Assembly (NCBI GenBank): GCA_946623195.1
Contig: CAMOQW010000001.1
Coordinates: forward strand, 1 to 51,037
Length of the DNA: 51,037 nt
Reading direction: 5' to 3'
Source: an uncultured Prevotella sp.
Lineage (GTDB): Bacteria; Bacteroidota; Bacteroidia; Bacteroidales; Bacteroidaceae
Of this stretch, positions 8,667 through 16,572 are shown one piece after another; within the stretch, counting starts at the first letter, position 1, and every line of letters begins with the position of its first letter. Both the position numbers and the translations under genes were made by a program. The notes beneath the pieces were generated by a model. The model had not been told where the DNA came from, did not search any database, and was given only the letters and a program-made list of their open reading frames with translations.

Positions 8667-9476
8667 TCAGAGAATGTGTTGGAACATCTCGTCGAAATGT
8701 CCGAAGGAAGACTCCGTTAACGGGGCTTCCGCATCCTTTATCCAGTAGAGTGGGGTGTCGTGGTACATAGACGCTGTCAGCGAGAAGGTGCTGGGAGGCC
8801 CCATCAGGTAGTCGCATTGCGACAGCACGAAGAGGTCTTCAGCGGCATTGCCTTTTGGGAAGATCACCTTCGTCCCGCTCAGTTCCCGCCCATACCGCTG
8901 TCTGTCGAGTGAAGGGTCGTTGCCGCAGATGTAGACGGTGGTGTTGGGGTGTAGAGTGACAAACTGCTTGATCAGATTCAGGAACACCTCGTCAGAGAAG
9001 AAATACTTGCCGTCGTACCATGTCGCATAGTCGCCGCGACGGATGTGAACGCCCAGGCGGCAGGAACCTTTCGTAGCCTCTGCCAAGACAGGTGCGCAGG
9101 CCCTGGCGACGGTTTCCTTGAAGGCGAATAGGTCGATAATCTCCTGTTTATATTTCAGGAACAGGTCGTACCAACGCGCCTCCCAGCCAATCACGGCAAC
9201 ATGCTTCCTGCTAAGCATCACTTGTTCGTGAGCTGCGGTGCTCATGCCTTCCTCGTTGAACTCCAGTGTGGGTATGAGTCGCCATTTCGCTGCATACTTG
9301 GCAAGAGTGTATGTCAGGAAGTTGTGATTCGGTGTGTTGCAGATGTGGAAATACTGGAATTTATAGGCAAAGCGCATCGACATGGTCTTCCGCCCGTGTT
9401 CTCTGCCCCATGCATAGAAGTGTCCGTACTGTAGGATGTTGTTGCACATCCATCCTGAGCCTTTTACAAATATCAT
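8667..9476 (-). CDS. GT11-like (alpha-1,2-fucosyltransferase-related) protein
   Basis: The 269-residue protein contains the hallmark of the fucosyltransferase superfamily, LGVHIRRGDY (about residues 142-151), which binds the GDP-sugar phosphates in alpha-1,2- and alpha-1,6-fucosyltransferases. A later MGPPSTFSLTASMY segment matches the family's conserved Ser/Thr-rich donor-site motif. No membrane segment or signal peptide is seen. It is the last gene of a minus-strand operon after a GT4 and an acyltransferase gene, so it probably adds fucose or a related sugar to a surface glycan; the acceptor is unknown. Confidence 0.75.
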   Translation of the reverse strand: MIFVKGSGWMCNNILQYGHFYAWGREHGRKTMSMRFAYKFQYFHICNTPNHNFLTYTLAKYAAKWRLIPTLEFNEEGMSTAAHEQVMLSRKHVAVIGWEARWYDLFLKYKQEIIDLFAFKETVARACAPVLAEATKGSCRLGVHIRRGDYATWYDGKYFFSDEVFLNLIKQFVTLHPNTTVYICGNDPSLDRQRYGRELSGTKVIFPKGNAAEDLFVLSQCDYLMGPPSTFSLTASMYHDTPLYWIKDAEAPLTESSFGHFDEMFQHIL

Positions 9477-9500
9477 ATCTCTGTCTGCTTATTGTTATCT

Positions 9501-10427
9501 TTATTCCATACCCTCTCTGGGTACTACCTTTCCGTTGACCACCTGGAAGCGTTCGTTGAACTCCTCTCGCGTCCGCTTCCAGCGGTTATGGCTCCAGAGC
9601 CATAGTTCTGGCTGCTCGCGGATGTTCTCCTCCAGCATCCGGAAATAGATGTCGGTGGCTTCATATTCCTTGAGCGCCTCCGGTGTGCGCGTCATCAGGC
9701 GGAAGGTAGCCTCGTAATAGCCTCGCCTGACCTGCCTGATATGCAGGTAGAACAGTGCCTGATGATTCTTGATGGCGATACGTTCGGTGCCCGTCATGAC
9801 GGGAGTGTCATGGTTTAGGAATTGGCACCAGTGATGGATGTTGTTCCAGTGGGGAACCTGGTCGCCGATGTAGCCAAAGACGGTGGGCTGCTGTTTCCGC
9901 TTGTACTCGACGGTCTTACGCAGAATGTCTACCAAGGCGATGCACTCTGCTCCCCAACGTTGGCGAAGGTTTAGTAACAAGCGGTCAAAGGTGGGATTCT
10001 CCAAGGCATGATACAACTGTCCGCAGTGTGCCTTGTCTGTGACCCACAGTGGGAGGGATGTAATCCATTCCCAGTTGAAGGTATGTCCTAGATAGACGGC
10101 ACACGACTGGCCGTCGTTGACGCATTCGTTCACCAGCCCAGTACCCTTGAACACCATTCTCCGCTGCATCTCCTTGCGGCTCATGGTTCGCATCTTGACC
10201 GTCTCCACAAAGTAGTCGCACAGTCGGTGGTAGAAGCGACGCTCTATCTGCCGCAACTCCTGTTCAGTCTTTTCCGGGAACGAAGCCTCCAGATTGCCCC
10301 TTACCACCTTTACACGATAGCCTACCATCCTATAGAGGATAAGATATACAATGTCGCTCAGCACGTAGTGGATGCGTAGGGGCAGGTAGGACAGCAAATG
10401 CCAGAGTATGGAGATGAAATAGTACAT
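9501..10427 (-). CDS. LpxL/HtrB-like lipid acyltransferase
   Basis: The 308-residue protein has the layout of the LpxL/LpxM (HtrB) family: one N-terminal membrane anchor (about residues 1-30) and the H-x4-E catalytic motif in GHTFNWEW (about residues 114-121). Family members transfer a secondary acyl chain from acyl-ACP to lipid A or a glycolipid at the inner membrane; in Bacteroidales they also act on other amino- or glycolipids. Its start codon overlaps the stop of the upstream GT4 gene by one base (TAATG), giving tight coupling. The exact acceptor cannot be read from sequence. Confidence 0.85.
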   Translation of the reverse strand: MYYFISILWHLLSYLPLRIHYVLSDIVYLILYRMVGYRVKVVRGNLEASFPEKTEQELRQIERRFYHRLCDYFVETVKMRTMSRKEMQRRMVFKGTGLVNECVNDGQSCAVYLGHTFNWEWITSLPLWVTDKAHCGQLYHALENPTFDRLLLNLRQRWGAECIALVDILRKTVEYKRKQQPTVFGYIGDQVPHWNNIHHWCQFLNHDTPVMTGTERIAIKNHQALFYLHIRQVRRGYYEATFRLMTRTPEALKEYEATDIYFRMLEENIREQPELWLWSHNRWKRTREEFNERFQVVNGKVVPREGME

Positions 10428-11512
10428 TATTCGTAGATGCGACGGATTTGGGTGTAATAGTGTTCGTAGTTCAGATGGTCGTCGAAGTCGGCCTTGGCCT
10501 GTCGGCCCAACTGCTGCCGCAGGTTGGCATCGCTGATCATCCGCCGGAGGGCATCTGCCAGTGACTGGACATCACCCGGTGGCACCAGGAGTCCGTTTTT
10601 CCCGTCAACGACGTATTCCCGTTGTCCGCCATTGTCGGTCACTACTACAGGGCGGCCTTGTGACATGTATTCCTGAGGTGACAAGGGACAGCCTTCGCGA
10701 ACTGTTGAGGCCAGAATGCCAAAATCGGCAGCAGCCACGTATGGCAGCACCGGATGGCGGAAACCTGCCAACAGCACCTGCTGGCTGAGTGCTTTCTCAC
10801 GGATGAGTTGCTGCAGGTGAGCGGTATATGCCTCGCTGCCACGTCCGATGAGTATCAGCCTGAAATCCAGCTCCTTCACCTTTTCTGCCGCCTCCATCAG
10901 TGTGTCAAGTCCCTTCTCTGGGTCTAACCGTCCGTGATACATGGCGATAACGGTGTCGGCAGGAATGCCCAGCTCCCGTCGCAGGTCAACGGTTTTTACG
11001 TTCGCAGGAACCACGATGCTGGTATGCACAATGGTCATCTTGTCGGGGTCGATGGCGGGGTGGGTGCTGAGAAACATGTCCCTCGACAGCTGCGAGTCAA
11101 AACAGAGACAGTCTAACTGGCTGTACAGCCATCGGTAGAGCAGGCTGTTCTTCCCCGTCCGCGTCAGATGGCGGCACATCACCACCCGTACCTGCTTGTT
11201 GCTGCTCAGCTTGCGTGCATAACAGGCCGTAAAGGCATCCTTGAAGTTATGGGCATGAATGGCGCAGGGGCCTGCCTGACTGATGACCTTAGCCATCTGC
11301 CACGCACTCCTGACATCCATGGCACCGTCCAGCGACAGTGGCATCACGCTGATGCCTGCTTCTTCGAATTTGCTACTGATGGCAGCAACGGGTTTGCAGA
11401 AGATGCCTACCTCGATGCCGTCGGCCCGTTGGCGCTGGCTCAGGTCGTAGACGTATTGCTCGCCGCCGCCCCATTCTTTGTTGGATACGATATGGAATAC
11501 TTTGCGATTCAT
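10427..11512 (-). CDS. glycosyltransferase family 4 protein
   Basis: The 361-residue protein starts MNRKVFHIVSNKEWGGGEQY, with the glycine-rich N-terminal loop of GT-B enzymes, and carries the GT4 donor-site motif REGCPLSPQEY near residue 275 followed by GRPVVVTDNGG. An in-frame start ten codons further upstream exists, but it lies across the -7 promoter element, so the ATG at 11512 was chosen. This leaves only five bases between the -7 element and the ATG, implying a leaderless or nearly leaderless mRNA. Two promoter-like modules lie in tandem upstream. It heads a three-gene operon with the acyltransferase and GT11-like genes. Confidence 0.9.
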   Translation of the reverse strand: MNRKVFHIVSNKEWGGGEQYVYDLSQRQRADGIEVGIFCKPVAAISSKFEEAGISVMPLSLDGAMDVRSAWQMAKVISQAGPCAIHAHNFKDAFTACYARKLSSNKQVRVVMCRHLTRTGKNSLLYRWLYSQLDCLCFDSQLSRDMFLSTHPAIDPDKMTIVHTSIVVPANVKTVDLRRELGIPADTVIAMYHGRLDPEKGLDTLMEAAEKVKELDFRLILIGRGSEAYTAHLQQLIREKALSQQVLLAGFRHPVLPYVAAADFGILASTVREGCPLSPQEYMSQGRPVVVTDNGGQREYVVDGKNGLLVPPGDVQSLADALRRMISDANLRQQLGRQAKADFDDHLNYEHYYTQIRRIYE

Positions 11513-11517
11513 GGCTG

Positions 11518-11547
11518 CAAAGGTACGAATAAGTGAGAACAATACAA
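11518..11547 (-). promoter_or_regulatory. proximal promoter of the GT4 operon
   Basis: Reading leftward, a TTG (11547-11545), a 19-base spacer and TACCTTTG (11525-11518) form a consensus Bacteroidota promoter. The element ends five bases before the ATG, so the expected start point falls at or within a few bases of the start codon. Confidence 0.8.
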
Positions 11548-11583
11548 AATAAAACCCTTTTTATTTTTATTGTCGAAAGAAAG

Positions 11584-11608
11584 TACCTTCGGCCATGGGC
11601 CAAAGGTA
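11584..11608. other. 25-base near-palindrome overlapping a promoter -7 element
   Basis: The arms TACCTTCGGCC (11584-11594) and GGCCAAAGGTA (11598-11608) are inverted repeats with one mismatch around a three-base centre. One arm contains the complete -7 element of the distal promoter. It could be an operator or a hairpin in the first bases of the transcript; no function is known. Confidence 0.55.
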
Positions 11609-11631
11609 CGAATAAGTGTGCAAAAAGCCAA
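11601..11631 (-). promoter_or_regulatory. distal promoter of the GT4 operon
   Basis: TTG (11631-11629), a 20-base spacer and TACCTTTG (11608-11601) read leftward. The roughly 38 bases of this module are nearly identical to the promoter of the GT4 gene at 16573. Transcripts from here would have a leader of about 85 bases. Confidence 0.75.
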
Positions 11632-11648
11632 TTTATTTGCAATATATT

Positions 11649-11678
11649 TTGCTATTTCATGATTTTGTGCTACCTTTG
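11649..11678 (+). promoter_or_regulatory. promoter of the licD-like gene
   Basis: TTG at 11649-11651, a 19-base spacer and TACCTTTG at 11671-11678; the ATG follows 24 bases later. It is divergent from the GT4 operon promoters. Confidence 0.8.
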
Positions 11679-11702
11679 AAGCCTATTTAAAACTGTAACA
11701 AA

Positions 11703-12551
11703 ATGGCTTCATACGATATTAAGACCTTGCACGAACATATCCTGCAGATTCTGCTGGCTATAGACAGCGTCTGCCGTGAGTACCATCTGAAATACTTCTG
11801 CTGGGCGGGCACCATGCTGGGGGCAGTGCGCCATCACGGTTTTATACCTTGGGATGATGACATGGACATCTGTATGCCACGTCCTGACTACGACCGTCTG
11901 ATGTATCATGCCAAAGAATGGCTGCCTCAGCCGCTCGAAGCATTGTCTATTGAAACCAGTGCCACCTTCCCGGGAGGTTTCGGCAAGGTGGTGGACAGCA
12001 GTACTACGCTGATAGAGCGCGAACACAGCGACTACGTGGCAGGCATTTATATCGACGTGTTCCCCATTGACGGCATGTCGGCCAATCCCTTGATGCGCCG
12101 TTTGGCTGTGGCGCGCTATAAGGCATTGGACAAACTGCTCTATTTCCTGCACCGCGATCCATATAAGCACGGTCGCGGTCCCAGTGCGTGGCCTGTACTC
12201 CTCATCCGGCGGCTCTTCACTCATGAGTGGGCCCGACGGCAGTTGCGGGCGGCCTATCTGGCCTACGACTACGAGCAGTCAGACTATGTGCTCGACTATG
12301 ATGACGGTGTGAAAGGCATCATGAAGAAATCTGTCCTGGGTACTCCGCAGCCCTTCCAGTTCGAAGGTCATCAAGTGATGGGTGTTGAACACTATGATGA
12401 ATATCTGCGCCAGAAATATGGCGACTACATGGTGGTTCCGCCCCATGACCATCAGCGGCAGCATAATTTCTTCTATCTGGATTATAACCTGCCCTATCGG
12501 CAGTATCATGACCAGCGCTCCTTCGTCAGTCGCGATACCGCTTCTCGATGA
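11703..12551 (+). CDS. LicD family phosphotransferase
   Basis: The 282-residue protein has the LicD signature near its N-terminus: WAGTMLGAVRHHGFIPWDDD at about residues 38-57, with the acidic cluster thought to coordinate metal. LicD enzymes transfer phosphocholine, phosphoethanolamine or related phospho-substituents from a CDP-activated donor to glycans of the cell surface. It stands alone on the plus strand with its own promoter, and its last 26 bases overlap the end of the convergent GT2 gene. A LicC-like nucleotidyltransferase gene 5 kb away could supply an activated donor, though the two are not in one operon. Confidence 0.88.
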   Translation: MASYDIKTLHEHILQILLAIDSVCREYHLKYFCWAGTMLGAVRHHGFIPWDDDMDICMPRPDYDRLMYHAKEWLPQPLEALSIETSATFPGGFGKVVDSSTTLIEREHSDYVAGIYIDVFPIDGMSANPLMRRLAVARYKALDKLLYFLHRDPYKHGRGPSAWPVLLIRRLFTHEWARRQLRAAYLAYDYEQSDYVLDYDDGVKGIMKKSVLGTPQPFQFEGHQVMGVEHYDEYLRQKYGDYMVVPPHDHQRQHNFFYLDYNLPYRQYHDQRSFVSRDTASR

Positions 12552-13293
12552 TTTTTGACACCAGGATAAACTGGTAGACAGCAGCCATTCCGGCCCGGAT
12601 GAGTCCGCGGGTGCCCATGCGGTAGCTGCCGTCCATGAAGTATTTCTTGAAGAATCGCCAGAGCGGGCGCCATAGCAGTGCACCTACACCATAGCCACGA
12701 TTGCGCTTCTTCTCAACCTCGTTGTCGGTGTAAAGGTTCATCTTCTCCATATACTCATGCATCGTCTCGTCCATGAGGTGCAGCATACAGGCCTCGTTGC
12801 CGGCCTTCAGCTTCTCTACGCGGCCTTGCACGGTGGGGAAGGTGTGTACGTAAGGTGGCCACTCCGTTCCTTCGCGAATAAAGAAGCGCAACTGATAGTC
12901 GTAATGGAAATCGCGAACGAACATACTCATAAACAGGTTCTTGCGGGGAATGTAGTAGCCGGCGGGACAATTCGGTTTGGCTATCTCGGCATAGAGCACG
13001 GCGCGCAGCTCGGGAGTGATGATCTCGTCGGCATCCACCACCAGCACCCATTTGCTGGAGGCAGACTGGATGGCGAAGGTCCGGGCGGGTTCGGCACTCT
13101 TGTGGTCTCCCTTGGGGAAGGTCACTGTCTTGCAGCCGTAGCGCCTAGCAATGTCAAGGGTATGGTCCGTACTCTCCATGTCGCACACCACGATCTCGTC
13201 GAAGTCCTTGACCGACTCCAACACCTTCTCCAGATGCTGCTGGGCATTGTAGGTGTTGATGACTACCGAGATTTTTTGTCCTTCTTCTCTCAT
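12526..13293 (-). CDS. glycosyltransferase family 2 protein (WaaE/KdtX-like)
   Basis: The 255-residue protein starts MREEGQKISVVINTYNAQ and has the GT2 GT-A core: the nucleotide-binding strand at about residues 8-14, CDMESTDHT near 45 and the metal motif VVDADEI near 90. The length and the LHLMDET region resemble the WaaE/KdtX-type glycosyltransferases of LPS core. The open frame extends further upstream, but that stretch is the shadow of the aminotransferase gene on the same strand. The ATG at 13293 lies two bases after that gene's stop, so the two form an operon. Its 3' end overlaps the convergent licD-like gene. Confidence 0.85.
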   Translation of the reverse strand: MREEGQKISVVINTYNAQQHLEKVLESVKDFDEIVVCDMESTDHTLDIARRYGCKTVTFPKGDHKSAEPARTFAIQSASSKWVLVVDADEIITPELRAVLYAEIAKPNCPAGYYIPRKNLFMSMFVRDFHYDYQLRFFIREGTEWPPYVHTFPTVQGRVEKLKAGNEACMLHLMDETMHEYMEKMNLYTDNEVEKKRNRGYGVGALLWRPLWRFFKKYFMDGSYRMGTRGLIRAGMAAVYQFILVSKIIEKRYRD

Positions 13294-13295
13294 GC

Positions 13296-14507
13296 TTAGC
13301 CGATGACGGTGTGATAGGCGTTGATGACGGTCTGGACGACGTGGGCAGTCATCTCCTCGTTCAATTGCGGATAGCAGGGCAGCGAAATCTCGTGGGCATA
13401 GTTGCGGTAGGCCTGCGGATAGTCCTTGATGTCGTAGCCAAGGTCGCGGAACAGGGTCAGCATGGGTAGCGGAATGAAATGCACGTTGACAGCCACCTCG
13501 CTCTTGGAAATCTCTGCAATGATTTCGTCGCGCTGTTCTTCCGTAATGTCTTTGATGCGGAGGGCATAGACGTGGTAAGAGGTTTCGCGCCCGTCTTTCA
13601 TGATGGGCGGCGTGATGGCCCACGGCTCTTGGCTGAGGGCTTCGGTGTAAGCGTTGAAAATGCGCTTGCGCTCTTGGAGCAGTTTGTCGTACTGACGGAT
13701 CTGGGCCAAACCGATGGCAGCATTCACGTCGGCCATGTTGGCCTTCATACCCATGCCCACGATGTCGTAGCGCCAGCCGCCGGCCTTGCTCTTGGTGAAG
13801 GCATCCTTGGTCTGACAGTTCAGTGCCTTCATGCGCAGTTCTGCATATAGCTGTTTGTTGTCAAAGGGCTCAGGCATGTTCAGACAGATGGCACCACCCT
13901 CGGCCGTGGTGATGTTTTTGACGGCATGCAGCGAGAAAATGGCGATGTCCGTCTCCGTACCCGAGAACCGCCCGCCGTAGTGGGAACCGATGGAGTGGGC
14001 TGAGTCGTTGATGACCGTGATGCGTCCCATCTTCTCCATTACCGGTGATGTCGGTCTGAACATGGCTTTCACTTCCGGTTCGTTGACCAGTGTCATGATG
14101 GCCCCGTAGTCGCAGGGCCATCCGGCAATATCCACGGGGATAATAGCCTTCGTCCTTGGCGTGATGGCCTGCCGGATGGCATCTACCGAGATGTTGAAGT
14201 CGTCGCCTGAGTCCACCATCACGGGCTTGGCTCCAGCCCACAATACGGCAAATGCCGTAGCGCAGTAGGTGTAGGCAGGGATGATGATCTCGTCGCCGGG
14301 CTTGACACCCAGCCAGCGCAGCGTCATGATGGCTCCAGTGGTCCATGAGTTGACGCACAGCACCTCATGGGTGCCGGTCAGTTTTTTGATTTCCTCTTCC
14401 AGAGCCTTCACCTTCGGACCGGTGGTAATCCATCCTGAGCGCAGCGAGCTGGTCACTTCGTTTACGACGCTGTCGTCAATATAGGGGGGCGAAAACGGTA
14501 TCTTCAT
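13296..14507 (-). CDS. DegT/DnrJ/EryC1 family PLP-dependent aminotransferase
   Basis: The 403-residue protein matches sugar aminotransferases of the DegT/DnrJ/EryC1 family: SGWITTGPKV near residue 28, the active-site segment NDSAHSIGS, and FSLHAVKNITTAEGG, in which the lysine should form the PLP aldimine. Such enzymes aminate keto-sugars bound to nucleotides for O-antigen, capsule or glycoprotein glycans. ATG at 14507 gives the typical MKIPFSPPYID start; an earlier in-frame start lies across the promoter. It is the first gene of a two-gene operon with the GT2 gene, which probably transfers or extends the resulting amino sugar. Confidence 0.9.
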   Translation of the reverse strand: MKIPFSPPYIDDSVVNEVTSSLRSGWITTGPKVKALEEEIKKLTGTHEVLCVNSWTTGAIMTLRWLGVKPGDEIIIPAYTYCATAFAVLWAGAKPVMVDSGDDFNISVDAIRQAITPRTKAIIPVDIAGWPCDYGAIMTLVNEPEVKAMFRPTSPVMEKMGRITVINDSAHSIGSHYGGRFSGTETDIAIFSLHAVKNITTAEGGAICLNMPEPFDNKQLYAELRMKALNCQTKDAFTKSKAGGWRYDIVGMGMKANMADVNAAIGLAQIRQYDKLLQERKRIFNAYTEALSQEPWAITPPIMKDGRETSYHVYALRIKDITEEQRDEIIAEISKSEVAVNVHFIPLPMLTLFRDLGYDIKDYPQAYRNYAHEISLPCYPQLNEEMTAHVVQTVINAYHTVIG

Positions 14508-14542
14508 AATAGCCTTCTGAATGTTTTTTGTTATTACGGATG

Positions 14543-14573
14543 CAAATTTACGAAATTCTGTTGTTATAAGCAA
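14543..14573 (-). promoter_or_regulatory. promoter of the aminotransferase-GT2 operon
   Basis: Reading leftward, TTG (14573-14571), a 20-base spacer and TAAATTTG (14550-14543), with a leader of about 30 bases before the ATG at 14507. Confidence 0.8.
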
Positions 14574-14592
14574 ATCTTATTCCCCTTTTTTT

Positions 14593-14627
14593 GAAAAAGA
14601 GGATGTGCCTGTAGCGACACATCCTCT
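14593..14627 (-). terminator. intrinsic terminator of the repeat-rich lipoprotein gene
   Basis: A ten-base-pair stem (AGAGGATGTG with CACATCCTCT, 14618-14627 against 14598-14607) is followed on the minus strand by a T run at 14598-14594. It lies about 28 bases beyond the lipoprotein stop, just before the promoter of the aminotransferase operon. Confidence 0.85.
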
Positions 14628-14654
14628 AAGTAAATCATACCTGTATGGCGAATC

Positions 14655-16439
14655 TCAGAATGCTACGGCATTTTGTGAAGCGCCGACCTTGATGACACTG
14701 TTGGCAGAGAACACAAAGCTGCGGCCAAACGTGTATTCACCCGTGTCTTCGTCTTCCTGGGCCTGTATGTACTGGACGTCATCGCCAATCTTGACACCTA
14801 CCCAGAAGGGCTCGCCATAGTCGTCCTGAATGCTGATGTAGAGAGTGGTGCCCGTGGGGACGGTGATGCCGTCGCTGGTGATGGAGCCGTAGTAGGCTTC
14901 ACTCTGCGAGTACACTCTGTACTGGTCCTCATCATAGATGGCCGTGATGGTCACCTGTTCGCTGGGGTCGATTTCCTTGAAGGTCACCGTTACGGTCACG
15001 TCGGCATCGGGCATGGTGAAGGTGCCGTAGGTGCCGTCCATGGTGACGGGTACGTTGGTTCCGTTGGCATCAGTGGCAGTCACCTGGTCAATCTTCTGAC
15101 CTGCGGGCACTGCTACAGTGAAGCTGACGGTCTCGCCGGCGGCAAAGCTGTGGCCGCCGCTGAACACTACGTTGTTGCCACTGACCTGGTGGGCTGCAAC
15201 GACTTCAGCCTTGACGGTCATAGAGGTGGCGTTCTCGGGAACGTGTACCGGAGCATAGTAGCTGTAGGTGTCCAGTCCTTCGCCGTAGATGGCGAAGTCT
15301 GACTGTTCGTTCTGGTCGTTGATGGCCTTGGTAGGCTTGAAGCCCGGTTCGGCACTGACAAACAGGTAGACATAGTCGCCGGGAATGGCCTTGGCGGTTG
15401 GTACGCCATAGTAGATGTCGCCATCGCTGTAGATTTCGGCCTTGGCAATATGGCTGCTGGCTTCGTAGGCGACGGGAATCTTCTCCTTGAAGTCGAGGGT
15501 GATCTCCACGTCCTGCTCAGGCATGGTAAACACCACGTATGCACGATAGCGGCATTCGGGGGTGACACCGTCTACGTTAGCCGTAGCACCGGCCAGATAG
15601 TAGTCGTCCTTGGTGTAGAACTGGGCAATGACCTGCTCGCCGCCAACGGCACTCTCGGGCAGTATGTTGGGCTGGTAGCCTTCGGGAACGTCGGTGTTGA
15701 TGAATTCCGTGTTCTTCCAGGTAATCTTGCTGCGCTGGTGCTGGGTGCCGGCAACCCGGAGGGTTACGTCGCCCGTCACATTCTGGTAGTCAGGACGAAT
15801 GGATACCTGGTAGACGTTGTCTACTTCTGTGCGGTAGAACATGCAGCCTCCGAACTCCTCGGTGATAGCCTGCCACTCGCCGTCGCCCATCTTGTATTCG
15901 AGCTTGTCGATGGTGTAGGCCTCGGGAACGCGCAGATAGCAGTCGAAGTATTTGTACTTCTGCTCCTGGCTGACGCCAAACAGCTGCACACCGTCAGCGT
16001 TGTCTTCCAGTCGCATGGTGAAGCCGTTGGGGTCCAGTTGCTGCTGCACGGCGTAGGCCACCACCACGCCAAAGGGCTTGTCGGGCACGGGAATCTCCAT
16101 CTTGATTTCCTGCAGATACTCGTCTTCGCCCAGGGAGATTTCAGGCATGTAGACCTTGTCGCCCACATGGACGTGGATGTGCTCGGCATGATAGGAGGCA
16201 AAGCCGCTCCACAGGTTGAAGCCGGGTGTGAGTGTCAGTGTGAAGGTGTCGCCCGACTTAAACTCCTGGCCTTCCTCAATGCCGCTTACCGAGGCAATGA
16301 AGTTGGGGGTGAGATTGCTGACTTCTGTTGCTTTGATGCCCATCGGACTCTCTCCTGCGGGGTTGTCCGTTGTGATACATGATACGAGTGTGGCCGACAT
16401 CATGACCAGCATCGTCATCATCAATGATTTGAATTTCAT
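14655..16439 (-). CDS. surface lipoprotein with InlB B-repeat-like domains
   Basis: The 594-residue protein begins with a lipoprotein signal peptide ending in LVSC (lipidated Cys about 21). The mature part is rich in beta strands and repeats the motif (V/T)FTMP(E/D)xDVxxTxxFKE at about residues 302-318 and 473-490, typical of InlB B-repeat/bacterial repeat modules that follow surface domains. No catalytic domain is recognised. It stands alone, with its own promoter (16487-16517) and terminator (14593-14627), between glycosyltransferase genes facing both ways. Possible roles are adhesion or glycan binding; I cannot assign one. The intact terminator and normal codon use argue for a functional gene. 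Confidence 0.75.
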   Translation of the reverse strand: MKFKSLMMTMLVMMSATLVSCITTDNPAGESPMGIKATEVSNLTPNFIASVSGIEEGQEFKSGDTFTLTLTPGFNLWSGFASYHAEHIHVHVGDKVYMPEISLGEDEYLQEIKMEIPVPDKPFGVVVAYAVQQQLDPNGFTMRLEDNADGVQLFGVSQEQKYKYFDCYLRVPEAYTIDKLEYKMGDGEWQAITEEFGGCMFYRTEVDNVYQVSIRPDYQNVTGDVTLRVAGTQHQRSKITWKNTEFINTDVPEGYQPNILPESAVGGEQVIAQFYTKDDYYLAGATANVDGVTPECRYRAYVVFTMPEQDVEITLDFKEKIPVAYEASSHIAKAEIYSDGDIYYGVPTAKAIPGDYVYLFVSAEPGFKPTKAINDQNEQSDFAIYGEGLDTYSYYAPVHVPENATSMTVKAEVVAAHQVSGNNVVFSGGHSFAAGETVSFTVAVPAGQKIDQVTATDANGTNVPVTMDGTYGTFTMPDADVTVTVTFKEIDPSEQVTITAIYDEDQYRVYSQSEAYYGSITSDGITVPTGTTLYISIQDDYGEPFWVGVKIGDDVQYIQAQEDEDTGEYTFGRSFVFSANSVIKVGASQNAVAF

Positions 16440-16486
16440 AGGATAAAATTGTTGTTTGGTATGTGTAAAGTGTCAATTCCGGGCGA

Positions 16487-16517
16487 CAAAGGTAAGCATA
16501 AAAAATGAAATGAGCAA
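16487..16517 (-). promoter_or_regulatory. promoter of the repeat-rich lipoprotein gene
   Basis: Reading leftward, TTG (16517-16515), a 20-base spacer and TACCTTTG (16494-16487), with about 45 bases to the ATG at 16439. Its -33 region is only 19 bases from that of the divergent GT4 promoter. Confidence 0.85.
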
Positions 16518-16535
16518 AAGTATGCACAAATAAAT

Positions 16536-16566
16536 TTGGCATTTTGCACACTTATTCGTACCTTTG
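16536..16566 (+). promoter_or_regulatory. promoter of the second GT4 gene
   Basis: TTG at 16536-16538, a 20-base spacer and TACCTTTG at 16559-16566. Only six bases separate the -7 element from the ATG at 16573, so a leaderless or nearly leaderless mRNA is expected. The module is nearly identical to the distal promoter at 11601-11631. Confidence 0.85.
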
Positions 16567-16572
16567 CATCCG

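Noticed and set aside
13294..13623. N-terminal extension of the GT2 gene beyond 13293
   Set aside because: The extension lies inside the aminotransferase coding sequence, is Arg/His/Pro-rich and has no GT2 homology; the GT-A fold starts right after the ATG at 13293.
15450..16382. 310-codon plus-strand frame opposite the repeat-rich lipoprotein gene
   Set aside because: The minus-strand gene has a lipoprotein signal, promoter and terminator; the plus-strand frame has none of these and is Val/Gly/His-rich like other shadows.
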